Positions 30,405-41,128 are shown, counted from the first letter of the stretch. The stretch is DNA of 64,000 nt from Campylobacter lari (GCF_001017575.1 NZ_CP011372.1:930001-994000); one strand, 5' to 3'. Made by a program: numbers and translations. The notes: generated from the letters alone by a model not told the origin.

Positions 30405-31561
30405 AGTTTCCTTAATTCTTGCGCTAAAATAAAGCCAAGTTTTTCTTTGCTTTGTTTAGAACTTTGAGAAATGCTATCTTTAGTGATAAAACAAATGCTA
30501 TTTTCATCACTTCCAAAGTTCATTTGCTCATTTAAGACATTTAAACACACCATATCTAAATTTTTACTAACTAAAGATTTTTTAGCATTTTCTAAAGCAT
30601 TTTGCTCATCAAATTCCATTTTAAAGCCTATTTTTTTACCTTTAAAATCTAAATTTTTTAAGATATCCTCATTAAGCTTTAATTTTAAATCAAGTCCGTT
30701 TAAATGCTCATCTTTCTTAATCTTACCCTTGTAGGCTTTTAGAGTAAAATCACTCACAGCAGCAGCCATAATTAAAGCATCAAAATCTTTGTATTTTTGC
30801 AATTTTTCTTTTAGTTCTAAAGAAGATTCAAATTTTTCTAATTTATAAGGTGTTTTAAACTCTACTGAGCTAACTAGCACCACCTTAGCACCTAAAAAAT
30901 ATAAAGCATCAGCAACCGCCTTTGCCATTTTTCCACTTGAAAAATTACTAATACATCTTACATCATCAATTTTTTCTTTAGTTCCACCACCGCTTATAAC
31001 AAAACTTTTATCTTTAAAAAAATCTTCTTGCATTAAGCTTCTTTTTAAAGTATTTATAATGCTATCAAGCTCAGCTAAAGCTCCCAAACCCTCATCTTTA
31101 CAAGCTAGGGTTTTAACTATAGGATCAATGATAATATAACCTTGTTCTTTTAAATTTTTTAAAGAATTTTGAGTACTAAAATGTAAATACATGTTTGTAT
31201 TTGCAGCAGGTGCGATTAAAAATGGTTTATTTTTATCTACTGCTATTAAAGTTTGAATAAATAAATTATCCGCTATACCATAGTTTAGCTTATTAATAGA
31301 ATTTATACTAGCAGGCGCAAAAAGCACACAATCACAAGTCTTACTAAAGGCTATATGATTATTAGTATTTTGCCAACTTTCATTATCTTCACATAAAATT
31401 TCATCCACTAAGGCTTCAAAGCTAAGTTTAGTACCAAATTTCAAAACTCCCTGACTTAACAAAACTTTAACCCTAAAACCTTCTTTTTTTAATAAAGAAA
31501 TAAGCTCATAAGCTTTATAAAAAGCTATACTTCCACTTACTGCTAGTAAAATTGTTTTCAT
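30398..31561 (-). CDS. coaBC: Bifunctional phosphopantothenoylcysteine decarboxylase / phosphopantothenate-cysteine ligase
   Basis: Two consecutive steps of coenzyme A synthesis. N-terminal FMN-binding decarboxylase (CoaC): LLAVSGSIAFYKAYELI, CDCVLFAPASINSINKL and PAANTNMY. C-terminal ligase (CoaB) from ~residue 180: VISGGGTKEKIDDVRCISNFSSGKMA and IMAAAVSDF. 387 residues, full length. Overlaps glmU by 4 bp. Confidence 0.95.
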   Translation of the reverse strand: MKTILLAVSGSIAFYKAYELISLLKKEGFRVKVLLSQGVLKFGTKLSFEALVDEILCEDNESWQNTNNHIAFSKTCDCVLFAPASINSINKLNYGIADNLFIQTLIAVDKNKPFLIAPAANTNMYLHFSTQNSLKNLKEQGYIIIDPIVKTLACKDEGLGALAELDSIINTLKRSLMQEDFFKDKSFVISGGGTKEKIDDVRCISNFSSGKMAKAVADALYFLGAKVVLVSSVEFKTPYKLEKFESSLELKEKLQKYKDFDALIMAAAVSDFTLKAYKGKIKKDEHLNGLDLKLKLNEDILKNLDFKGKKIGFKMEFDEQNALENAKKSLVSKNLDMVCLNVLNEQMNFGSDENSICFITKDSISQSSKQSKEKLGFILAQELRKLW

Positions 31562-32850
31562 TTTTTACCTAGTTTTTTATAGTAAAAATCTTCTATAATT
31601 TGCGTCTTTGCTCTATTAATATACAAAGAACCTTTTTCTACATCCTTACACACGGTGCTTCCTGCTGCGATGATTACCTCATCTTTTATCTCAACCGGAG
31701 CAATAAACTGCGTATCTGAACCCACAAAAACATTTTTACCTATTTTAGTTTTATGTTTTTTAACCCCATCATAATTACAAGTGATAGTACCACAACCTAT
31801 ATTAGTTCCCTCATCTATTTCACAATCCCCTAAATAACTCAAATGCCCTGCTTTAACTCCATTCAATAAAGCATTTTTACATTCTACAAAATTTCCTATA
31901 TGGGTATTTTTGAGCTGACATTTTGGACGCAAATGCGCTAAAGGCCCTACATCGCTATTTTCTACTATACTATCTTCAATCACACTTGAACTTTTAATGA
32001 TAGAATTAATGATTTTTGATTTTCCTTCTATACGCACATTTTCATACACTTCACACTCGCCTACAAACTCAACTTCATCTGAAATAAAAGTCGTCGCAGG
32101 CATATGAAAAATCACTCCTTGCTTCATCCATTCTTTTTTAATAGCTTCTTGCATAAGATCTTGAGCTAGACAAAGCTCAATTTTATCATTTACCCCCATA
32201 AAATCTTGTTCATTTACAAACACTGCATCGATTTCATAGCCCTTTTCTTTTGCTAAATAAACCGCATCGGTTAAATAATACTCTTTAGCTTTATTATCAT
32301 TTTTTATCAAAGGCAATACTTCTTTTATAATTTGTGCTTTTATAGCATAAACACCGCTATTGCAAATGTTTATAGCAAGTTCTTCTTTGCTTGCATCTTT
32401 TGTTTCTACTATTTTTTGAATTTTATTTTCTTTTAATACTATTCTTCCATAACTTTTTGGATCTTTTACTTCAAAAACTGCCACGTTAAAATCACTCTCA
32501 TTTAAAGCTATTTTTTCTAAATCATCTGCCTTAACCAAAGGCATATCGCCACATAAAATCAATACTTTTTCATGCTTACTCTCATAGCCCCTTAAAGCCC
32601 CTGCAGTACCTGGAAAATTTTGCAAGTCTTGTTCCAAAAAACGTGTATTTGGAAAATGCTCTAAAACAACTTGTTCAACCTTTTCTTTTTGATGAGAAAG
32701 CACCACACATACATCATCACTAATTTTATATGCTTGTTTTAAAATATGTAAAATCATTGCTTTTGAGCAAATTTTTTGAAGTACTTTTGGATTTTGTGAT
32801 TTCATACGCGTGCCAAGTCCAGCAGCCAAAATAAGCACAGAAATTTTCAT
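31558..32850 (-). CDS. glmU: Bifunctional UDP-N-acetylglucosamine pyrophosphorylase / glucosamine-1-phosphate acetyltransferase
   Basis: Makes UDP-GlcNAc for peptidoglycan, LOS and glycans. N-terminal uridyltransferase starts SVLILAAGLGTRMKSQNPKV with CGDMPLV and NSGVYA. C-terminal left-handed beta-helix acetyltransferase with AHLRPKC, NFVECKNA and GHLSYLGDCEIDEGTNIG (catalytic His). 430 residues, slightly shorter than E. coli. Own ribosome site upstream; diverges from fliP over 137 bp. Confidence 0.96.
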   Translation of the reverse strand: MKISVLILAAGLGTRMKSQNPKVLQKICSKAMILHILKQAYKISDDVCVVLSHQKEKVEQVVLEHFPNTRFLEQDLQNFPGTAGALRGYESKHEKVLILCGDMPLVKADDLEKIALNESDFNVAVFEVKDPKSYGRIVLKENKIQKIVETKDASKEELAINICNSGVYAIKAQIIKEVLPLIKNDNKAKEYYLTDAVYLAKEKGYEIDAVFVNEQDFMGVNDKIELCLAQDLMQEAIKKEWMKQGVIFHMPATTFISDEVEFVGECEVYENVRIEGKSKIINSIIKSSSVIEDSIVENSDVGPLAHLRPKCQLKNTHIGNFVECKNALLNGVKAGHLSYLGDCEIDEGTNIGCGTITCNYDGVKKHKTKIGKNVFVGSDTQFIAPVEIKDEVIIAAGSTVCKDVEKGSLYINRAKTQIIEDFYYKKLGKK

Positions 32851-32987
32851 AATTTACCTTTGTTTTAAAAATTATTGCTTATTTTAACAAGCTAAAGTAA
32901 AAATTATTATTTTTTATAAAATCATTTTTATTCTTTTAAGAGTAAAATTGTTAAAATAATGCTTTTAATTTCAACCAAGGAAATATT

Positions 32988-33722
32988 TTGAGGGTTTTAC
33001 TAGCTTTATTTTTATCAAGCTTGGCTCTTTTAGGCGCTGAAGCAACCATACCAACTGTAAATTTAAGCCTTAGTGCGCCAAATAATCCACAACAACTCGT
33101 AACAACCCTAAATATAGTCATAGTTTTAACCATACTAGCTCTTGCGCCTACTATCATTTTTGTAATGACTTCATTCTTAAGACTTGTTGTGGTGTTTTCT
33201 TTTTTAAGAACAGCCCTTGGCACTCAAACTATGCCACCAAATACTATTTTAATTACCTTGGCTTTGATTTTAACTTTTTTCATTATGGAGCCTGTGGCTA
33301 CAAAATCATACAACGAAGGTATAAAACCCTATATCGCTGAACAAATAGGTTATGAAGAAGCTTTTGCTAAAGGTGTTAAGCCTTTCAAAGATTTTATGCT
33401 AAAAAACACTAGGGAAAAAGACTTAGCGCTTTTTTATAGGATTAGAAATTTAGAAAATCCAAAAACCATAGATGATGTGCCTTTAACAGTTTTAGTGCCA
33501 GCCTTTATGATAAGCGAACTTAAAACTGCTTTTGAAATAGGCTTTTTACTTTTCTTGCCATTTTTGGTTATTGATATGGTAGTAAGCTCAGTATTAATGG
33601 CTATGGGTATGATGATGCTACCTCCTGTTATGATTTCTATGCCTTTTAAACTTTTGATATTTGTGCTTGTAGATGGATGGAATTTACTCATACAAAATTT
33701 GGTCAAAAGCTTTTTAACTTAG
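32988..33722 (+). CDS. fliP: Flagellar type III export protein FliP
   Basis: Core channel component of the flagellar protein export gate in the inner membrane. 244 residues: cleavable signal (LLALFLSSLALLGAEA), then the family signatures LALAPTIIFVMTSFLRLVVV, LRTALGTQTMPPN, and the late FLVIDMVVSSVLMAMGMMMLPP. TTG start with AAGGA seven bases before. It stands apart from other flagellar genes, which is the usual scattered arrangement in Campylobacter. The AEC carrier gene follows after 9 bp. Confidence 0.96.
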   Translation: MRVLLALFLSSLALLGAEATIPTVNLSLSAPNNPQQLVTTLNIVIVLTILALAPTIIFVMTSFLRLVVVFSFLRTALGTQTMPPNTILITLALILTFFIMEPVATKSYNEGIKPYIAEQIGYEEAFAKGVKPFKDFMLKNTREKDLALFYRIRNLENPKTIDDVPLTVLVPAFMISELKTAFEIGFLLFLPFLVIDMVVSSVLMAMGMMMLPPVMISMPFKLLIFVLVDGWNLLIQNLVKSFLT

Positions 33723-33731
33723 CAGAATAAA

Positions 33732-34643
33732 ATGTATATTTTCTCTTCCTTATTTAGTATATTTTGCTTACTTTTTGGTGGATACTTTGCTAAAAAAATC
33801 AAAATTTTAAAACAAAAACAAGCGCGTGCTTTTTTAGATTTTGCTATTATTTTTGCCTTGCCTTGCTTGATTTTTGAGCGTGCTTATCATTTAAATTTTG
33901 ATTTTTCTTTGATTGCTATTATATTGCTTGGGTTGGGCTGTGCTATTGTTTCAGCATTATGTTGTGTATTTTTAGCTCTTTGTTTTAAATTTAGCAAAAG
34001 CACCCTTGTAAGTATTTTTTTACTTTCTAGCTTTGGAAATACTTTATTTGTAGGTATACCTATCATTAGTGGAATTTATCAAAATCCTCATTTTTTAGGC
34101 GAGATTATCCTTTATGATGCACTTGCTACTTCTTTACCTGTAGCTTTACTTGCTCCCTTTATCATCTCTTTAGCTAGTGAGCAAAAAGTAAGCTTTTTAC
34201 AAAATCTTAAAAAAGTTTTTACTTTTCCACCTTTTGTTGCTTTGATTTTAGGACTTTGTTTTAAGTTTACTACACTTCCTGGTTTTATCTTTGAACCTTT
34301 GCGTATGCTTGGAGCTAGTGCCACACCTATAGCGCTTTTTGCCATAGGTTTAAATTTAGGCTTTTTAAGTATAAAAACTTCTTATAAAGCAACTATAATA
34401 GTCATTTTTGGCAAAATGATACTCACACCTTTAATCTTTTTAGTGTTTTTAAAGCTTTTAAATTTCACATTAAATCCTAGCTCTATCATCGCTTTACTTG
34501 AATCAGCTATGCCTACTATGACAATGGTTGCAGCTATGATTATGAAAGCAAAACTTGATACAAATTTAGCAGTTAGTTCTGTGGCTTTTGGTATAGTTTT
34601 TGCCTTTATTTCTTTACCTATTTGGGTATATTTTCTAAGCTAA
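33732..34643 (+). CDS. AEC (auxin efflux carrier) family transporter
   Basis: 303 residues with ten hydrophobic segments in two halves, the AEC family fold: LFGGYFAKKIKILKQKQAR, SSFGNTLFVGIPI (mid), and ASATPIALFAIGLNLGF, ESAMPTMTMVAAMIMKA in the second half. Bacterial members move malonate, malate or similar acids; the substrate here is unknown. Directly follows fliP (9 bp) and precedes pabBC (8 bp). Confidence 0.84.
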   Translation: MYIFSSLFSIFCLLFGGYFAKKIKILKQKQARAFLDFAIIFALPCLIFERAYHLNFDFSLIAIILLGLGCAIVSALCCVFLALCFKFSKSTLVSIFLLSSFGNTLFVGIPIISGIYQNPHFLGEIILYDALATSLPVALLAPFIISLASEQKVSFLQNLKKVFTFPPFVALILGLCFKFTTLPGFIFEPLRMLGASATPIALFAIGLNLGFLSIKTSYKATIIVIFGKMILTPLIFLVFLKLLNFTLNPSSIIALLESAMPTMTMVAAMIMKAKLDTNLAVSSVAFGIVFAFISLPIWVYFLS

Positions 34644-34651
34644 GGATATAA

Positions 34652-36400
34652 ATGGCATTTGCTATATTTGGAAAATATCTTTACGATGATCTTGCTTTCG
34701 CTCTTAAAGCCTATACCCAAAAAGAAAGCAAAAAAGCTTTTAAAACCATAGAAAAATATAAAAATCAATATTATTTTTTAGGTTATATCCAATATGAATT
34801 TTATAAATATTTAGAAGATAAAAATTATAAAAGCAAAGAGCCTTTTTTATATTTTTTTGCTTTTAAAACAAGAAAAATCTTTACAAGTGAAGAAAAAAAT
34901 TTAGACTTTTATCCAAGTTTTTCATCCAATTTAAACGAAGAAAAGTATTTTGAAAACTTTGACAAAGTTAAAGATGCTATAGCTAAAGGACAAAGTTATC
35001 AGGTTAATCTCACTCAAGAATTACATTTACAATCAAATCTTAATTTATACGAGAGTTTTTTAAGCCTTTATCCTAAGCAAAATACCCCTTATAAAGCTTA
35101 TATGAAAAATGAATTTTTAGAACTAGCTTCATTTTCACCTGAGCTTTTTTTTAAAATCAAAAATAAAAAAATCATCACAAAACCCATGAAAGGCACAATC
35201 AAACGCTCAAATAATCCAAAAGAAGATGAAAATCTAAAAAATTTTTTAAAATGCGATGAAAAAACCATTAGCGAAAATGTAATGATAGTTGATTTATTAC
35301 GCAATGATATTTCAAAACTCATCAAAAAACATTCTTTAAAATGCGAACTTTTTAAGGTTAAAACCTACCCTACCTTACACCAACTTATTTCAAAAATAAG
35401 AGGAAAATTAAAGCAAAAAAATGATTATTTTAAAATTTTCAAAGCCCTTTTTCCATGTGGATCCATCACAGGAGCACCCAAAATAGAAACTATTAAACTC
35501 ATAGAAAATTTAGAGCAAAGAAAACGCGGGGTTTATTGTGGTGCAATAGGTTTAATCCATAAAAACAAAGCAAAATTTAGCGTAGCCATACGCACTTTAG
35601 AGAAAAAAAATAATGATGATTTTTTAAGATATGGTGTGGGAAGTGGGCTTGTGTGGGACTCACAAAAGCAAGATGAATTTGAAGAATTAAAACTAAAAAG
35701 CAAAATTTTAGAACCTAACTTTTATTTATTTGAAACAATGTATTATAAAAATCATTCTATTTTATTTTTCAAAGAACATTTACAAAGAATTTTAAACTCA
35801 GCTAATTTTTTTGGCTTTGATACCCAAAGATTAATACATGATTTTAAAAATATACTAGAGAGTAAAGATAAAAAATTCCATTTTAAATCTTTACAAAATT
35901 TTAATAATTTTGTTTTCAACCATCATCATTTTTTTACAAAAAGTAATTTTACTCAAAAAGGTTCAAAAGCTATTAAGCTAAAACTTTTTAAAAATGGCCT
36001 TTATGAGTTTGATTTTAGCAATATACAAGAAAATTCAAGTAAAAAACTACTCATAAGTAAAGACATCGTAAAAGTAAATCTTTTAACACACCATAAAACA
36101 TCTCTGCGTAGTTTATATGAAGCAAATTCACATCTATGGAAAGAAAATATTTGCTATGATATAGTTTTTTTTGATGAAAAAGGCATACTTTGTGAGGGTT
36201 CAAGAACTAATATTATTATAAATTTAAATGATGAGTATTTTACTCCTTATGCTAAAAACTGCCTCAATGGCATTTATAGACAAGCACTCTTAAAACATAA
36301 ACTCATTAAAGAAAAAGATATCGCTAAAAATGAGCTTTTAAATGCTAAAGAAATTTATGCTATTAATTCTTTAAGAGGCTTAAAAAGGGTGTTTTTGTGA
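34652..36400 (+). CDS. Fused aminodeoxychorismate synthase component I / aminodeoxychorismate lyase
   Basis: PabB-PabC fusion for p-aminobenzoate (folate) synthesis. Residues ~1-350 are the chorismate-binding domain: KGQSYQVNLTQ, the KPMKGTIKR loop, VMIVDLLRNDISK, FPCGSITGAPKI and GVGSGLVWDS. From ~355 the lyase (PLP class IV, aminotransferase-like) domain: YLFETMYYKNHSILFF, LLISKDIVKVN, THHKTSLRSLYEA (PLP Lys), EGSRTNIIIN. 582 residues. PabA follows with a 4-bp overlap, giving the whole pathway from chorismate. Confidence 0.92.
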   Translation: MAFAIFGKYLYDDLAFALKAYTQKESKKAFKTIEKYKNQYYFLGYIQYEFYKYLEDKNYKSKEPFLYFFAFKTRKIFTSEEKNLDFYPSFSSNLNEEKYFENFDKVKDAIAKGQSYQVNLTQELHLQSNLNLYESFLSLYPKQNTPYKAYMKNEFLELASFSPELFFKIKNKKIITKPMKGTIKRSNNPKEDENLKNFLKCDEKTISENVMIVDLLRNDISKLIKKHSLKCELFKVKTYPTLHQLISKIRGKLKQKNDYFKIFKALFPCGSITGAPKIETIKLIENLEQRKRGVYCGAIGLIHKNKAKFSVAIRTLEKKNNDDFLRYGVGSGLVWDSQKQDEFEELKLKSKILEPNFYLFETMYYKNHSILFFKEHLQRILNSANFFGFDTQRLIHDFKNILESKDKKFHFKSLQNFNNFVFNHHHFFTKSNFTQKGSKAIKLKLFKNGLYEFDFSNIQENSSKKLLISKDIVKVNLLTHHKTSLRSLYEANSHLWKENICYDIVFFDEKGILCEGSRTNIIINLNDEYFTPYAKNCLNGIYRQALLKHKLIKEKDIAKNELLNAKEIYAINSLRGLKRVFL

Positions 36401-36960
36401 GAGTTTTGATTATAGATAATTATGATTCTTTTACCTACACTATAGCCTTTTATTTAAAAGAATTAAATATTACTTATAAAATCATCAAAAACGATAAATT
36501 TAAAAATCCAAAAAAGCTTAAAAAATATAATTTTACACATCTTTTAATCTCCCCTGGACCAAATTCTCCAAAAGAATCAAAGTTAAGCTTAAAAGCTATA
36601 AAATATTTTAAAAAAGATAAAAAAATTCTTGGAATTTGTCTAGGACACCAATGCATAGCACATGTTTTTGGTGGTAAAATTTCTAAACTTCCAAACCCAA
36701 CTCATGGTAAGGTAAAAACTATAAAATTTAAACCAAACCCACTTTTTAAAAATCTTAAGCAAAATTTTAAAATTTGTTTATATCACTCTCTTTATGTTAG
36801 CTATATAGGTAAAAAATGTGAAATTTTAGCCCATAGTGAAGATAATATCATCATGACTTTAAAACATAAAAAATACGACATTTATGGAGTTCAATTCCAC
36901 CCCGAAGCCATACTAAGTCAAAATGGTAAAAAGCTACTTAAAAATTTTCTTACATTATAA
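36397..36960 (+). CDS. pabA: Aminodeoxychorismate synthase glutamine amidotransferase component II
   Basis: Supplies ammonia from glutamine to the PabB part. 187 residues, GTG start overlapping the fusion gene's stop. Triad: Cys in ILGICLGHQCIAH, His-Glu in GVQFHPEAI. ISPGPNSPKES is the anthranilate/PabA oxyanion segment. No tryptophan genes adjoin, and with PabBC it is PabA rather than TrpG; in some bacteria one subunit serves both. Confidence 0.93.
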   Translation: MRVLIIDNYDSFTYTIAFYLKELNITYKIIKNDKFKNPKKLKKYNFTHLLISPGPNSPKESKLSLKAIKYFKKDKKILGICLGHQCIAHVFGGKISKLPNPTHGKVKTIKFKPNPLFKNLKQNFKICLYHSLYVSYIGKKCEILAHSEDNIIMTLKHKKYDIYGVQFHPEAILSQNGKKLLKNFLTL

Positions 36961-37025
36961 GTAGAATTATTAATTATATATTTATGTATATTGGTTATTT
37001 AAACTTTTTATAAATAAAATTTTAT

Positions 37026-37031
37026 TATAAT
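37026..37031 (+). promoter_or_regulatory. Candidate -10 box for the autotransporter gene
   Basis: TATAAT 44 bp before the ATG at 37075, in a 114-bp A/T-rich intergenic stretch. AAGGAG at 37064-37069 is the ribosome site. Confidence 0.5.
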
Positions 37032-37074
37032 TCCAATTTATTTTCATTATTAAAATTTAACATAAGGAGTTTTA

Positions 37075-40000
37075 ATGTCTTATTTTACGGGGGGGGGGGA
37101 TTGAAAATTCTCAATCAAACAATACCTCTTTAAATTCATCTCATTCAAACAATAACTTTTCTTTTACTAAAAAAACTTTCTTATCTTTAGCAACTATATC
37201 TTTTCTAGCTACCTGTGCTAATGCTAGTATAGTTACTATAAGCGATCAAGCCTCTAATGGTTCTATAAAAATAACCAAAGCTAAAGATTCTAAAACACTA
37301 AAAGAAAAACAAACAAAAAATTCAAGAGATATTAGTGGTGGTAGCTGTAGTGGTACTACTTGTACTATAAGTGATAGCCAAACAGGTCAAATTAATATAA
37401 GTAATGGTGGTGGTACTTTAACTATAACCGATAAGGGTAGTGTTAGTGGTGGTGGACAAGGTATTATGGTTAACAATAAAGTTTCTAATGTAACTATTGT
37501 TAACCAAGGTAGTATTAATGGGAAAGTTAGTGGTATTAAAAGTCAAGGCACTATAGATAGTATATTAAATTCTGGAACTATAAGTGGTGGAAGTCACTAT
37601 GGAGTTTATGTCAATGGTGGCTCTGTAGAAAGTATAGAAAATCAAAAAGATGGTGTAATACAAGGAAATAAATCAGGAATTCATCTTGATAATCAAGCTA
37701 AAATTTCTAGTGTGGTTAATAAGGGAACTATAGTTACAACAAGTGCTAGTGGAGTAGGTTTATATGAAGCTGGTGCTGGTATCAATGTTATAACTTGGGG
37801 TACTTCTATAAAAACAATTGATAATCAAGGTTTAATATTAACTTCTAATGCAGGTATAGGTGTATTAAGTAGTGCTACAAATGGTGATTCAAACGTTGAA
37901 ACTTTAAAAAATTCAGGAACTATAGAATATACCGGATCTTTAGATATGATAAATGAAAAGAATGAAGGTTTTGGCCAAGGTGCTGGTATCTATATAAGTA
38001 ATATGGATGGCATTCCAAAAATCAACACCATTGAGAATAGTGGATTAATTAATACTTACAACGGGATGTATTTTTCCTTAGGCTCTCAAGTGGAAAATAT
38101 AAATAATCTAGGAACTATCCATGCCATTAAAGATGGTATTGTTCTAGGAAATGATGTAGGCTCTAACGAGAAACGCCAAACCGAAATCAAGCATATTAAT
38201 AACACAGGCTCTATTATAGCAGGTAGACATGGTATATTTATAGATAAGTCAAGTAATCAAGAAGTCCCTTTCTACATCAACACTATCGAAAACAAAGGCA
38301 CCATACTAGGACAAAGTGGTGCAGGTATATTTATAAGTGCACCCAAAGAACATATCAAAGACTACGTTAAATTAGATGGCTCAAATTCCCTCATAGCAGG
38401 TGGCACCGCAGGTATTCATAATAAAGGAACTATAGGTACTAATAACAATGGAGCTTCTGTAAATAATGGCAATGTAATTGACTTGCAAAACGGTGCTACT
38501 ATAGCAGCATTATCTCCTAACAAAGATGGCAGTTTCAATTACAATCTAGCAGGCGATGCTATCTTAAATGAAGGAACTATAAAAGGTAATATTAACCTTG
38601 ATAAAGAAGCTAATATTTATGGTGCTATAAATAATAAAAACACCATTACAGGAAATATCAGTTTAAATAATAATTCTTATGCTAGTTCTATAAAAAATGA
38701 AAAAGAAATTCAAGGTTCTATAAATTTAAAAAATGATTCTCACATAGATAGTATTATTAATAGTGGAACCATCTCACAAGGTATAAGTTTAGATAAAAGC
38801 ACCATAGGTTCTATAGAAAACTCAGGAACTATAGGAAATGGTGGTATTAAGCTATACAATGAAAGTCAAGTAAGTTCTATTACAAACAATGAAGGTGCTA
38901 AAGCTGATTTAGACTTAAAAAACAATTCAGTAGTAGATTTAGTAATAAACAATGGACAAATGGAAATTACTAAAGATGATACTAGTCATATAAATGCTTT
39001 TGGTAATAATGGTAACTTACAAAGTAAGTTTAAAAACGAAGGTGAAATGAAACTTCTTGAAAACAGCAAAGATGCTATATTAGAACAAGGTTTAGAAAAT
39101 ACTGGTTCTATAGAGATAATTAACAATGCAGGAACCATTACAAGCATCACTAACACTTTTAATAATAAAACTAAAGATACCAAAGAAAATAGCACCATAG
39201 GAACTATCATTAATACAGGTATTATAGGAAATGAAGCTACACCTTTAGCTACTCAAGATATAACTTATGGTATTAATAACAGTGGTACTATAGAAAAGCT
39301 TATTAATTCTTCAGGTGATTTATCTGATCCTAATGCAGGTAAGAATATCCACATTTATGGTGGTATAAACAATAGTGGCTATATGGATATTTTTAATACA
39401 GGTAATATTCATGGTGGTATTACAAATAGTGGTACTTTGATTGTATCAAATGGACACATTCATCCTGCAACTGCAAATGAAGAAGCTACATGGCATGCAG
39501 GTTTTATAGGCAAAAACAATAATGGCTACCAATTAGAAAACAATGGTCAAGGTAAAATCAGCATAGATGGTTGGTATTTTAAAGATCTTGAATACACTCA
39601 AAGCAATGAACAAAGATTGGAAAATTCTATCATTATAGGTGGAGATAATATAGGTGGTATTAGTGCAGATAAAATCTATGTTAATACAAGCAAATTACAA
39701 TTAAATACTATTTATGATGCTAATACTTTCTTTGCAGATAAAGATGGTAATATAGCAGGTGATAAAACCAATAATGGTGCAGGTGTAGATGGTAATAATA
39801 TCTATAGTTTATCAGGTATTTATGACTTTGTAGGTTTGGGTAATGGTAAGTATGTAGCTAATGTTAATTTGTCAGAATTAAGTGGTAAAACCCTAGCTAA
39901 GTCTATGGTGTATTCTTCTAGATTAAGAAATATTAATATTTCTAATATATTAAGAGATTTAAACACTAAAAACTTCCAAACAGAATTCTCTCAAACATTA

Positions 40001-40927
40001 GATATGCAATTATCTAAAGCAGGAGAAGCTTATGGTAATGATGCAGATTTATTAGCTGAATTAGAAGATATCTTTATTCCTAATAAAAATCCAAATGCAA
40101 AAAATCATTCTTTCTTACTTCCTTACTATAACCACTCATCTATTAAAATAGGAAGAAGCATAGGTCAACTTGATGTTGATACTGTTGGTATGATAGGTGG
40201 ATCTTTTAGAGAATTACCAAATGATTATGGTATTATAGGTTTTTATGCAGGTTATGAAGATGCCTCTAAAGAACAAAACACTCAAAGAATTAAATTTGAT
40301 GATAAAACTTACTATGGTGGTTTAACTTATTATGGAATATTAGCAAGAGATGGTATTAATCAATACTATATTAGTGCTAGTACAAGACTTGATTATACTA
40401 AAAGCGATATAGAGAAATCTTACAAAAATATTCCTACTACTATAGATAGCGAGGCTAAAACTTATGGTTATGGAGTAGATGTAAAATTAGGTGCTAATTA
40501 TTATAATACTTTAGATATAGCTAGAATATCTCCAGAAATAGGTCTTAGTTATTATGGTATGAGTAATAAAAACTTTAGTTTAAGACATATAGATGGTTTA
40601 AGAGAGCATTATTTAGCAGAACAGTTTAACTTTATTGATGCAAGTGCAGCTTTAAAATGGTATAAGCCATGGAGTGATAAAATAAGATCTAATGTTACTA
40701 TAGGAGCTATAGTTAATTTATATGAAGATGCAAAAGGAAATTTAAAACTTGGTCAAAACACTTTAAGTTCGGATATAGAAACTTCTAAGTATTATGGCTT
40801 TGGGCAATTAGGTTTTTCTTATGCTATAGCAGATAATGCTGATTTATCATTAAACTATGCAGGTGCATTTACATTTGATAACACTACCTCTCATACTATG
40901 TTTTTAAAACTAGGAATGTGGTGGTAA
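37075..40927 (+). CDS. Phase-variable autotransporter adhesin (CapA-like), OFF by poly-G frameshift
   Basis: With 10 G the frame gives a 1283-residue autotransporter: MSYFT + Gly run, long signal peptide ending FLATCANA (~residue 56), a passenger of ~950 residues built of imperfect ~20-residue units (NSGTI/NKGTI cores, a beta-helix signature), and a C-terminal beta-barrel from ~1010 ending FLKLGMWW. In this sequence the tract is 11 G (37089-37099), so translation stops at TGA 37102-37104 after nine codons. The rest of the frame is intact, with no other stop. Promoter and AAGGAG are present. It resembles C. jejuni CapA; loss or regain of one G would switch expression. Confidence 0.85.
37089..37099 (+). 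repeat. Poly-G phase-variation tract (11 G)
   Basis: Eleven consecutive G in an otherwise AT-rich region, beginning in codon 5 (ACG). Campylobacter uses such tracts for slipped-strand phase variation. Frame analysis shows 11 G gives a stop at codon 10, 10 G (or 13) gives the full protein. It is the only tract of its kind I saw in the window. Confidence 0.93.
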
Positions 40928-40931
40928 GTTC

Positions 40932-40963
40932 TTTCACACTAACTAGTAATAGTTAGTGTGAAA
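40932..40963 (+). terminator. Hairpin 3' of the autotransporter (14-bp perfect stem)
   Basis: TTTCACACTAACTA (40932-40945) and TAGTTAGTGTGAAA (40950-40963) pair with a GTAA loop, starting 4 bp after the stop codon. There is no downstream U-run, only A-rich sequence. Best read as transcript end or stabiliser. Confidence 0.6.
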
Positions 40964-41044
40964 AACTATAATAAATACAAATACTTAAAATAATAAAAGT
41001 TATATTTATGTAATTTAATGAGTAATAAGGTTATAAGTTAAATC

Positions 41045-41128
41045 ATGAAAACAATCATAAAGCTAATAATAGTAATATTGATAATATTAGTCTTATTAGC
41101 TTTGCATATTATTAATAATATAGAATAG
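41045..41128 (+). CDS. Possible 27-residue hydrophobic peptide
   Basis: ATG frame MKTIIKLIIVILIILVLLAL and seven more residues, ending NNIE, then TAG. A single predicted membrane helix with basic N-terminus resembles small membrane peptides and some type I toxins. The nearest AAGG is about 12-15 bases upstream, farther than usual, and A/T-rich DNA makes Ile/Leu-rich frames by chance. Treat as tentative. Confidence 0.25.
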   Translation: MKTIIKLIIVILIILVLLALHIINNIE

